The notes below the pieces were generated by a model. The model was not told the DNA's origin. It saw nothing but the letters and a program-made list of their open reading frames with translations, and did not search any database. The position numbers were made by a program, and so were the translations under genes. Below are positions 28,837 to 41,800 of a stretch of 64,000 nucleotides of DNA, in pieces; within the stretch, counting starts at the first letter, position 1; each line of letters opens with the position of its first letter. The DNA is taken from the NCBI GenBank assembly GCA_963513935.1, contig OY740765.1, positions 152,545,830 through 152,609,829 of the forward strand. The letters run 5' to 3'. Source of the DNA: Aphrophora alni (Eukaryota; Arthropoda; Insecta; Hemiptera; Aphrophoridae).

Positions 28837-29905
28837 TCATAAAATGAAACTCCCAAGGTCCAGAGGAATGGCTGGTGTTAACCAGCCACATGGATCGTAA
28901 ATCCTAGCGATTAGTGATAATAGCGAGCGTTTTGTGAGCAAGTGGTCTAAAATTTCTATTGTGTAAGAAAAACTATCGTTTGTAGGTAGCCATTTGAGAC
29001 CCAAGATACAAAAGAGAGGTTGATCCGGGAATCGAAAATAAAGTGGCGTTTCCCGATCATCTTCGGGAACTGCGTGTAGAAGTTCAGGAGCGTTAGATGA
29101 CCATTTGGGCAGTTGAAATTGGCCTTTGTCTAAAAGATTGATCAATTGGTTTTTAAGCTTAAGTGCGGAAGATACATCACTTGCACCAGTGACGATGTCA
29201 TCTACATAAATGTTATTGATGATAACATTGGAAACGTCTGGATAAGCAATGCCTTCGTCCATAGCTAATTGCTTTAGAGTGCGAATAGCTAGATAAGATG
29301 AAGATTTAAGTCCATAAGTGACTGTGGTTAGCTTATAAATAGAAGCGCTTGAGATTCGTCGGAACGCCAAAATATTAGCTGATAAGGCTGATATGCTGTA
29401 GCGATTTTTATTTGCCTATACATCTGTCTAATATCACAAGAAAAAACTATATTATGTCTCCTAAATTGAAAAATAATATCGCAAATATTGTTTAGTAGTT
29501 TTGGGCCACAATGAAGTGTGTCATTTAGAGATAAACCGATAGAATTTTTAGCGCTTCCGTCGAATACAACTCTAAGTTTTGTAGTGGAACTGCTTTCCTT
29601 AAAGACTGCATGGTGAGGGAAGTTGTAGTGCTTTGTCGATAGTATAGAATCTTTAGCCAAATGTATGTGGTCAGAATAATTGTAGTCGTTTATGAATTTC
29701 TCGTAAGCAGTTTTTAATTGTGGGTTAGTATACACAAATTTCTTAATTTCAAATTTTTGTGGGTTTGGGTATTTCTTATACAAATGAAAAAAAAGCGTTT
29801 CTTTGCGCTACCAGCTGATTTTCCAAGAGACGTCGGTTTAAGTTTAAATGGTAAACTTGTTACATCTACCATCATGTTCGCGATAGATATTGGATACGTA
29901 ATGCG
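28837..29905 (-). pseudogene. BEL/Pao pol fragment (copy D): reverse transcriptase
   Basis: Two overlapping frames make up one RT. The first (29783-29328) has KLRVVFDGSAKN and FSCDIRQMYRQIKI, the V-F-D-x-S and D-I-x-x-M-Y-x-Q motifs of BEL/Pao RT with the first catalytic Asp. The second (29370-28837) has INNIYVDDIVTGAS (YVDD at residues 55-58), LGLKWLPTND and YDPCGWLTP. A one-base loss near 29343 shifts the frame; copy A keeps that base. The fragment begins at 29905, where satellite DNA takes over. Confidence 0.88.
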
Positions 29906-32519
29906 ATACGTAAGGGGGGACCTTACTATTTTGCAATGTTTGAAAATTGGCTGTTTTCTCGAATTAATTACTCAGAAACTATAAGGGATATTTTCGAATT
30001 TAAAACACCACAGTAAAACGTGAATTTTCTTCCTTCCTAATGTGAAATTTCGTATCATTACGATGAATAGTTAGGGAGCTACAATCGTTTTAAAAAGGTA
30101 TTGCAAGAGGCGAAACGTGAAATGTTAAAATCTAGTATTTTTATTGACATATAACTTGATATAACTCTTAAACCATTTGAGATGTAGAAATGATTTTTTC
30201 AGGGTTTATTCTCCTTTCAATTCTGCATCTTTTGATATCCAAATCGTTGGTTTAAAAGGTTTTTTTAACTTTTTTGAAAAAACTTTAAACAGCAATTACT
30301 CGCAAACCCTTTGAGATTTAAAAGTCATTTTTTCATGGTTTACTCTCTATTAAAATCTGCATCTATTGATGTGCATATCATTGGTATTGTTAAATGTTAA
30401 AATATTTACAAATAATTACATATAAATGAAAAAATACTAAAAATTTTGAAATTTCAATAGCACCACTCGACTCCAAATTTAATTCTGCTTCTACTAAGCT
30501 ATAAAAATAATCAAAAATCAAAAACTCAAAAATCAAAAACTCAATTTTTCGCCTAAAAAAACTGCAAGGGGGGACCTTACCATTTTGCAAAGTTTGAATA
30601 TTGGCTGTTTTCTCGAATTAATTACTCAGAAACTATTAGGGATATTTTCTAATTTAAAACACCACAGTAAAACGTGAATTTTCTTCCTTCCTAATGTGAA
30701 ATTTCGTATCATTACGATGTATAGTTAGTGAGATACAATCGTTATAAAAAGGTATTGCAAGTGGCGAAACGTGATATGTTAAAATCTAGTATTTTTATTG
30801 ACATATAACTTGATATAACTCTTAAACCATTTGAGATGTAGAAATGATTTTTTCAGGGTTTATTCTCCTTTCAATTCTGCATCTTTTGATATCCAAATCG
30901 TTGGTTTAAAAGGTATTTTTAACTTTTTTGAAAAAACTTTAAACAGCAATTACTCGCAAACCCTTTGAGATTTAAAAGTCATTTTTTCATGGTTTACTCT
31001 CTATTAAATTCTGCATCTATTGATGTGCATATCATTGGTATTGTTAAATGTTAAAATATTTACAAATAATAAAATTACATATAAATGAAAAAATACTAAC
31101 AATTTTGAAATTTCAATAGCACCACTCGACTCCAAATTTAATTCTGCTTCTACTAAGCTATAAAAATAATCAAAAATCAAAAACTCAAAAATCAAAAACT
31201 CAATTTTTCGCCTAAAAAAACTGCAAGGGGGGGACCTAACCATTTTGCAAAGTTTGAAAATTGGCTGTTTTCTCGAATTAATTACTCAGAAACTATAAGG
31301 GATATTTTCTAATTTAAAACACCACATTAAAACGTGAATTTTCTTCCTTCCTAATGTGAAATTTCGTATCATTACGATGTATAGTTAGTGAGATACAATC
31401 GTTTTAAAAAGGTATTGCAAGTGGCGAAACGTGAAATGTTAAAATCTAGTATTTTTATTGACATATAACTTGATATAACTCTTAAACCATTTGAGATGTA
31501 GAAGTGATTTTTTTCAGGGTTTATTCTCCTTTCAATTCTGCATCTTTTGATATCCATATCGTTGGTTTAAAAGGTTTTTTAACTTTTTTGAAAAAACTTT
31601 AAACAGCAATTACTCGCAAACCCTTTGAGATTTAAAAGTCATTTTTTCATGGTTTACTCTCTATTAAATTCTGCATCTATTGATGTGCATATCATTGGTA
31701 TTGTTAAATGTTAAAATATTTACAAATAATTACATATAAATGAAAAAATACTAAAAATTTTGAAATTTCAATAGCACCACTCGACTCCAAATTTAATTCT
31801 GCTTCTACTAAGCTATAAAAATAATCAAAAATCAAAAACTCAAAAATCAAAAACTCAATTTTTCGCCTAAAAAAACTGCAAGGGGGGACCTAACCATTTT
31901 GCAAAGTTTGAAAATTGGCTGTTTTCTCGAATTAATTACTCAGAAACTATAAGGGATATTTTCTAATTTAAAACACAACATTAAAACGTGAATTTTCTTC
32001 CTTCCTAATGTGAAATTTCGTATCATTACGATGTATAGTTAGTGAGATACAATCGTTTTAAAAAGGTATTGCAAGTGGCGAAACGTGAAATGTTAAAATC
32101 TAGTATTTTTATTGCATATAACTCTTAAACCATTTGAGATGTAGAAGTGATTTTTTCAGGGTTTATTCTCCTTTCAATTCTGCATCTTTTGATATCCATA
32201 TCGTTGGTTTAAAAGGTTTTTTTAACTTTTTTGAAAAAACGTTAAACAGCAATTACTCGCAAACCCTTTGAGATTTAAAAGTCATTTTTTCATGGTTTAC
32301 TCTCTATTAAAATCTGCATCTATTGATGTGCATATCATTGGTATTGTTAAATGTTAAAATATTTACAAATACATATAAATGAAAAAATACTAAAAATTTT
32401 GAAATTTCAATAGCACCACTCGACTCCAAATTTAATTCTGCTTCTACTAAGCTATAAAAATAATCAAAAATCAAAAACTCAAAAATCAAAAACTCAATTT
32501 TTCGCCTAAAAAAACTGCA

Positions 32520-32850
32520 AGGGGGGGGGACCTTACCATTTTGCAATGTTTGAAAATTGGCTGTTTTCTCAAATTAATTACTCAGAAACTATAAGGGATA
32601 TTTTCTAATTTAAAACACCACAGTAAAACGTGAATTTTCTTCCTTCCTAATGTGAAATTTCGTATCATTACGATGTTAAAATATTTACAAATAATTACAT
32701 ATAAATGAAAAAATACTAAAAATTTTGAAATTTCAATAGCACCACTCGACTCCAAATTTAATTCTGCTTCTACTAAGCTATAAAAATAATCAAAAATCAA
32801 AAACTCAAAAATCAAAAACTCAATTTTTCGCCTAAAAAAACTGCAAGGGG
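32520..32850. repeat. Truncated satellite unit (~330 bp)
   Basis: The unit lacks the central half. Sequence jumps at about 32674 from the ATTACGATGT motif to TTAAAATATTTAC. In full units both breakpoints carry ATGT, so the loss fits a deletion between 4-bp direct repeats. Confidence 0.9.
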
Positions 32851-35800
32851 GGACCTAACCATTTTGCAAAGTTTGAAAATTGGCTGTTTTCTCGAATTAA
32901 TTACTCAGAAACTATAAGGGATATTTTCTAATTTAAAACACCACATTAAAACGTGAATTTTCTTCCTTCCTAATGTGAAATTTCGTATCATTACGATGTA
33001 TAGTTAGTGAGATACAATCGTTTTAAAAAGGTATTGCAAGTGGCGAAACGTGAAATGTTAAAATTCTAGTATTTTTATTGACATATAACTTGATATAACT
33101 CTTAAACCATTTGAGATGTAGAAGTGATTTTTTCAGGGTTTATTCTCCTTTCAATTCTGCATCTTTTGATATCCATATCGTTGGTTTAAAAGGTTTTTTT
33201 AACTTTTTTGAAAAAACTTTAAACAGCAATTACTCGCAAACCCTTTGAGATTTAAAAGTCATTTTTTCATGGTTTACTCTCTATTAAAATCTGCATCTAT
33301 TGATGTGCATATCATTGGTATTGTTAAATGTTAAAATATTTACAAATAATTACATATAAATGAAAAAATACTAAAAATTTTGAAATTTCAATAGCACCAC
33401 TCGACTCCAAATTTAATTCTGCTTCTACTAAGCTATAAAAATAATCAAAAATCAAAAACTCAAAAATCAAAAACTCAATTTTTCGCCTAAAAAAACTGCA
33501 AGGGGGGGACCTTACCATTTTGCAATGTTTGAAAATTGGCTGTTTTCTCGAATTAATTACTCAGAAACTATAAGGGATATTTTCGAATTTAAAACACCAC
33601 AGTAAAACGTGAATTTTCTTCCTTCCTAATGTGAAATTTCGTATCATTACGATGAATAGTTAGGGAGCTACAATCGTTTAAAAAAGGTATTGCAAGAGGC
33701 GAAACGTGAAATGTTAAAATCTAGTATTTTTATTGACATATAACTTGATATAACTCTTAAACCATTTGAGATGTAGAAATGATTTTTTCAGGGTTTATTC
33801 TCCTTTCAATTCTGCATCTTTTGATATCCAAATCGTTGGTTTAAAAGGTTTTTTTAACTTTTTTGAAAAAACTTTAAACAGCAATTACTCGCAAACCCTT
33901 TGAGATTTAAAAGTCATTTTTTCATGGTTTACTCTCTATTAAAATCTGCATCTATTGATGTGCATATCATTGGTATTGTTAAATGTTAAAATATTTACAA
34001 ATAATTACATATAAATGAAAAAATACTAAAAATTTTGAAATTTCAATAGCACCACTCGACTCCAAATTTAATTCTGCTTCTACTAAGCTATAAAAATAAT
34101 CAAAAATCAAAAACTCAAAAATCAAAAACTCAATTTTTCGCCTAAAAAAACTGCAAGGGGGGACCTTACCATTTTGCAAAGTTTGAATATTGGCTGTTTT
34201 CTCGAATTAATTACTCAGAAACTATTAGGGATATTTTCTAATTTAAAACACCACAGTAAAACGTGAATTTTCTTCCTTCCTAATGTGAAATTTCGTATCA
34301 TTACGATGTATAGTTAGTGAGATACAATCGTTATAAAAAGGTATTGCAAGTGGCGAAACGTGATATGTTAAAATCTAGTATTTTTATTGACATATAACTT
34401 GATATAACTCTTAAACCATTTGAGATGTAGAAATGATTTTTTCAGGGTTTATTCTCCTTTCAATTCTGCATCTTTTGATATCCAAATCGTTGGTTTAAAA
34501 GGTATTTTTAACTTTTTTGAAAAAACTTTAAACAGCAATTACTCGCAAACCCTTTGAGATTTAAAAGTCATTTTTTCATGGTTTACTCTCTATTAAATTC
34601 TGCATCTATTGATGTGCATATCATTGGTATTGTTAAATGTTAAAATATTTACAAATAATAAAATTACATATAAATGAAAAAATACTAACAATTTTGAAAT
34701 TTCAATAGCACCACTCGACTCCAAATTTAATTCTGCTTCTACTAAGCTATAAAAATAATCAAAAATCAAAAACTCAAAAATCAAAAACTCAATTTTTCGC
34801 CTAAAAAAACTGCAAGGGGGGGACCTAACCATTTTGCAAAGTTTGAAAATTGGCTGTTTTCTCGAATTAATTACTCAGAAACTATAAGGGATATTTTCGA
34901 ATTTAAAACACCACAGTAAAAGGTGAATTTTTTTCCTTCCTAATGTGAAATTTCGTATCATTACGATGAATAGTTAGGGAGCTACAATCGTTTTAAAAAG
35001 GTATTGCAAGAGGCGAAACGTGAAATGTTAAAATCTAGTATTTTTATTGACATATAACTTGATATAACTCTTAAACCATTTGAGATGTAGAAATGATTTT
35101 TTCAGGGTTTCTTCTCCTTTCAATTCTGCATCTTTTGATATCCATATCGTTGGTTTAAAAGGTTTTTTTAACTTTTTTGAAAAAACTTTAAACAGCAATT
35201 ACTCGCAAACCCTTTGAGATTTAAAAGTCATTTTTTCATGGTTTACTCTCTATTAAAATCTGCATCTATTGATGTGCATATCATTGGTATTGTTAAATGT
35301 TAAAATATTTACAAATAATTACATATAAATGAAAAAATACTAAAAATTTTGAAATTTCAATAGCACCACTCGACTCCAAATTTAATTCTGCTTCTACTAA
35401 TCTATAAAAATAATCAAAAATCAAAAACTCAAAAATCAAAAACTCAATTTTTCGCTTAAAAAACTGCAAGGGGGGGACCTAACAATTTTGCAAAGTTTGA
35501 AAATTGGCTGTTTTCTCGAATTAATTACTCAGAAACTATAAGGGATATTTTCTAATTTAAAACACCACATTAAAACGTGAATTTTCTTCCTTCCTAATGT
35601 GAAATTTCGTATCATTACGATGTATAGTTAGTGAGATACAATCGTTTTAAAAAGGTATTGCAAGTGGCGAAACGTGAAATGTTAAAATTCTAGTATTTTT
35701 ATTGACATATAACTTGATATAACTCTTAAACCATTTGAGATGTAGAAGTGATTTTTTCAGGGTTTATTCTCCTTTCAATTCTGCATCTTCTGATAACCAT

Positions 35801-38800
35801 ATCGTTGGTTTAAAAGGTTTTTTTAACTTTTTTGAAAAAACTTTAAACAGCAATTACTCGCAAACCCTTTGAGATTTAAAAGTCATTTTTTCATGGTTTA
35901 CTCTCTATTAAATTCTGCATCTATTGATGTGCATATCATTGGTATTGTTAAATGTTAAAATATTTACAAATAATTACATATAAATGAAAAAATACTAAAA
36001 ATTTTGAAATTTCAATAGCACCACTCGACTCCAAATTTAATTCTGCTTCTACTAAGCTATAAAAATAATCAAAAATCAAAAACTCAAAAATCAAAAACTC
36101 AATTTTTCGCCTAAAAAAACTGCAAGGGGGGGACCTAACCATTTTGCAAAGTTTGAAAATTGGCTGTTTTCTCGAATTAATTACTCAGAAACTATAAGGG
36201 ATATTTTCTAATTTAAAACACCACATTAAAACGTGAATTTTCTTCCTTCCCAATGTGAAATTTCGTATCATTACGATGTATAGTTAGTGAGATACAATCG
36301 TTTTAAAAAGGTATTGCAAGTGGCGAAACGTGAAATGTTAAAATCTAGTATTTTTATTGACATATAACTTGATATAACTCTTAAACCATTTGAGATGTAG
36401 AAGTGATTTTTTCAGGGTTTATTCTCCTTTCAATTCTGCATCTTTTGATATCCATATCGTTGGTTTAAAAGGTTTTTTTAACTTTTTTGAAAAAACTTTA
36501 AACAGCAATTACTCGCAAACCCTTTGAGATTTAAAAGTCATTTTTTCATGGTTTACTCTCTATTAAAATCTGCATCTATTGATGTGCATATCATTGGTAT
36601 TGTTAAATGTTAAAATATTTACAAATAATTACATATAAATGAAAAAATACTAAAAATTTTGAAATTTCAATAGCACCACACGACTCCAAATTTAATGTTG
36701 CTTCTACTAAGCTATAAAAATAATCAAAAATCAAAAACTCAAAAATCAAAAACTCAATTTTTCGCCTAAAAAAACTGCAAGGGGGGACCTTACCATTTTG
36801 CAATGTTTGAAAATTGGCTGTTTTCTCGAATTAATTACTCAGAAACTATAAGGGATATTTTCGAATTTAAAACACCACAGTAAAAGGTGAATTTTTTTCC
36901 TTCCTAATGTGAAATTTCGTATCATTACGATGAATAGTTAGGGAGCTACAATCGTTTTAAAAAGGTATTGCAAGAGGCGAAACGTGAAATGTTAAAATCT
37001 AGTATTTTTATTGACATATAACTTGATATAACTCTTAAACCATTTGAGATGTAGAAATGATTTTTTCAGGGTTTATTCTCCTTTCAATTCTGCATCTTTT
37101 GATATCCAAATCGTTGGTTTAAAAGGTTTTTTTAACTTTTTTGAAAAAACTTTAAACAGCAATTACTCGCAAACCCTTTGAGATTTAAAAGTCATTTTTT
37201 CATGGTTTACTCTCTATTAAAATCTGCATCTATTGATGTGCATATCATTGGTATTGTTAAATGTTAAAATATTTACAAATAATTACATATAAATGAAAAA
37301 ATACTAAAAATTTTGAAATTTCAATAGCACCACTCGACTCCAAATTTAATTCTGCTTCTACTAAGCTATAAAAATAATCAAAAATCAAAAACTCAAAAAT
37401 CAAAAACTCAATTTTTCGCCTAAAAAAACTGCAAGGGGGGACCTTACCATTTTGCAAAGTTTGAATATTGGCTGTTTTCTCGAATTAATTACTCAGAAAC
37501 TATTAGGGATATTTTCTAATTTAAAACACCACAGTAAAACGTGAATTTTCTTCCTTTCTAATGTGAAATTTCGTATCATTACGATGTATAGTTAGTGAGA
37601 TACAATCGTTATAAAAAGGTATTGCAAGTGGCGAAACGTGATATGTTAAAATCTAGTATTTTTATTGACATATAACTTGATATAACTCTTAAACCATTTG
37701 AGATGTAGAAATGATTTTTTCAGGGTTTATTCTCCTTTCAATTCTGCATCTTTTGATATCCAAATCGTTGGTTTAAAAGGTATTTTTAACTTTTTTGAAA
37801 AAACTTTAAACAGCAATTACTCGCAAACCCTTTGAGATTTAAAAGTCATTTTTTCATGGTTTACTCTCTATTAAATTCTGCATCTATTGATGTGCATATC
37901 ATTGGTATTGTTAAATGTTAAAATATTTACAAATAATAAAATTACATATAAATGAAAAAATACTAACAATTTTGAAATTTCAATAGCACCACTCGACTCC
38001 AAATTTAATTCTGCTTCTACTAAGCTATAAAAATAATCAAAAATCAAAAACTCAAAAATCAAAAACTCAATTTTTCGCCTAAAAAAACTGCAAGGGGGGG
38101 ACCTAACCATTTTGCAAAGTTTGAAAATTGGCTGTATTCTCGAATTAATTACTCAGAAACTATAAGGGATTTTTTCTAATTTAAAACACCACATTAAAAC
38201 GTGAATTTTCTTCCTTCCCAATGTGAAATTTCGTATCATTACGATGTATAGTTAGTGAGATACAATCGTTTTAAAAAGGTATTGCAAGTGGCGAAACGTG
38301 AAATGTTAAAATCTAGTATTTTTATTGACATATAACTTGATATAACTCTTAAACCATTTGAGATGTAGAAGTGATTTTTTCAGGGTTTATTCTCCTTTCA
38401 ATTCTGCATCTTTTGATATCCATATCGTTGGTTTAAAAGGTTTTTTTAACTTTTTTGAAAAAACTTTAAACAGCAATTACTCGCAAACCCTTTGAGATTT
38501 AAAAGTCATTTTTTCATGGTTTACTCTCTATTAAATTCTGCATCTATTGATGTGCATATCATTGGTATTGTTAAATGTTAAAATATTTACAAATAATTAC
38601 ATATAAATGAAAAAATACTAAAAATTTTGAAATTTCAATAGCACCACTCGACTCCAAATTTAATGTTGCTTCTACTAAGCTATAAAAATAATCAAAAATC
38701 AAAAACTCAAAAATCAAAAACTCAATTTTTCGCCTAAAAAAACTGCAAGGGGGGACCTTACCATTTTGCAATGTTTGAAAATTGGCTGTTTTCTCGAATT

Positions 38801-41800
38801 AATTACTCAGAAACTATAAGGGATATTTTCGAATTTAAAACACCACAGTAAAAGGTGAATTTTTTTCCTTCCTAATGTGAAATTTCGTATCATTACGATG
38901 AATAGTTAGGGAGCTACAATCGTTTTAAAAAGGTATTGCAAGAGGCGAAACGTGAAATGTTAAAATTCTAGTATTTTTATTGACATATAACTTGATATAA
39001 CTCTTAAACCATTTGAGATGTAGAAATGATTTTTTCAGGGTTTCTTCTCCTTTCAATTCTGCATCTTTTGATATCCATATCGTTGGTTTAAAAGGTTTTT
39101 TTAACTTTTTTGAAAAAACTTTAAACAGCAATTACTCGCAAACCCTTTGAGATTTAAAAGTCATTTTTTCATGGTTTACTCTCTATTAAAATCTGCATCT
39201 ATTGATGTGCATATCATTGGTATTGTTAAATGTTAAAATATTTACAAATAATTACATATAAATGAAAAAATACTAAAAATTTTGAAATTTCAATAGCACC
39301 ACTCGACTCCAAATTTAATTCTGCTTCTACTAAGCTATAAAAATAATCAAAAATCAAAAACTCAAAAATCAAAAACTCAATTTTTCGCCTAAAAAAACTG
39401 CAAGGGGGGGACCTAACCATTTTGCAAAGTTTGAAAATTGGCTGTTTTCTCGAATTAATTACTCAGAAACTCTAAGGGATATTTTCTAATTTAAAACACC
39501 ACAGTAAAACGTGAATTTTCTTCCTTCCTAATGTGAAATTTCGTATCATTACGATGTATAGTTAGTGAGATACAATCGTTTTAAAAAGGTATTGCAAGTG
39601 GCGAAACGTGAAATGTTAAAATCTAGTATTTTTATTGGCATATAACTTGATATAACTCTTAAACCATTTGAGATGTAGAAATGATTTTTTCAGGGTTTAT
39701 TCTCCTTTCAATTCTGCATCTTTTGATATCCATATCGTTGGTTTAAAAGGTTTTTTTTAACTTTTTTGAAAAAACTTTAAACAGCAATTACTCGCAAACC
39801 CTTTGAGATTTAAAAGTCATTTTTTCATGGTTTACTCTCTATTAAATTCTGCATCTATTGATGTGCATATCATTGGTATTGTTAAATGTTAAAATATTTA
39901 CAAATAATTACATATAAATGAAAAAATACTAAAAATTTTGAAATTTCAATAGCACCACTCGACTCCAAATTTAATTCTGCTTCTACTAAGCTATAAAAAT
40001 AATCAAAAATCAAAAACTCAAAAATCAAAAACTCAATTTTTCGCCTAAAAAAACTGCAAGGGGGGGACCTAACCATTTTGCAAAGTTTGAAAATTGGCTG
40101 TTTTCTCGAATTAATTACTCAGAAACTATAAGGGATATTTTCTAATTTAAAACACCACATTAAAACGTGAATTTTCTTCCTTCCCAATGTGAAATTTCGT
40201 ATCATTACGATGTATAGTTAGTGAGATACAATCGTTTTAAAAAGGTATTGCAAGTGGCGAAACGTGAAATGTTAAAATCTAGTATTTTTATTGACATATA
40301 ACTTGATATAACTCTTAAACCATTTGAGATGTAGAAGTGATTTTTTCAGGGTTTATTCTCCTTTCAATTCTGCATCTTTTGATATCCATATCGTTGGTTT
40401 AAAAGGTTTTTTTAACTTTTTTGAAAAAACTTTAAACAGCAATTACTCGCAAACCCTTTGAGATTTAAAAGTCATTTTTTCATGGTTTACTCTCTATTAA
40501 ATTCTGCATCTATTGATGTGCATATCATTGGTATTGTTAAATGTTAAAATATTTACAAATAATTACATATAAATGAAAAAATACTAAAAATTTTGAAATT
40601 TCAATAGCACCACTCGACTCCAAATTTAATTCTGCTTCTACTAAGCTATAAAAATAATCAAAAATCAAAAACTCAAAAATCAAAAACTCAATTTTTCGCC
40701 TAAAAAAACTGCAAGGGGGGACCTTACCATTTTGCAATGTTTGAAAATTGGCTGTTTTCTCGAATTAATTACTCAGAAACTATAAGGGATATTTTCGAAT
40801 TTAAAACACCACAGTAAAACGTGAATTGTCTTCCTTCCTAATGTGAAATTTCGTATCATTACGATGTATAGTTAGTGAGATACAATCGTTTTAAAAAGGT
40901 ATTGCAAGTGGCGAAACGTGAAATGTTAAAATTCTAGTATTTTTATTGACATATAACTTGATATAACTCTTAAACCATTTGAGATGTAGAAGTGATTTTT
41001 TCAGGGTTTATTCTCCTTTCAATTCTGCATCTTTTGATATCCATATCGTTGGTTTAAAAGGTTTTTTTAAGTTTTTTGAAAAAACTTTAAACAGCAATTA
41101 CTCGCAAACCCTTTGAGATTTAAAAGTCATTTTTTCATGGTTTACTCTCTATTAAATTCTGCATCTATTGATGTGCATATCATTGGTATTGGTAAATGTT
41201 AAAATATTTACAAATAATTACATATAAATGAAAAAATACTAAAAATTTTGAAATTTCAATAGCACCACTCGACTCCAAATTTAATTCTGCTTCTACTAAG
41301 CTATAAAAATAATCAAAAATCAAAAACTCAAAAATCAAAAACTCAATTTTTCGCCTAAAAAAACTGCAAGGGGGGGACCTTACTATTTTGCAATGTTTGA
41401 AAATTGGCTGTTTTCTCGAATTAATTACTCAGAAACTATAAGGGATATTTTCGAATTTAAAACACCACAGTAAAACGTGAATTTTCTTCCTTCCTAATGT
41501 GAAATTTCGTATCATTACGATGAATAGTTAGGGAGCTACAATCGTTTTAAAAAGGTATTGCAAGAGGCGAAACGTGAAATGTTAAAATCTAGTATTTTTA
41601 TTGACATATAACTTGATATAACTCTTAAACCATTTGAGATGTAGAAATGATTTTTTCAGGGTTTATTCTCCTTTCAATTCTGCATCTTTTGATATCCAAA
41701 TCGTTGGTTTAAAAGGTTTTTTTAACTTTTTTGAAAAAACTTTAAACAGCAATTACTCGCAAACCCTTTGAGATTTAAAAGTCATTTTTTCATGGTTTAC

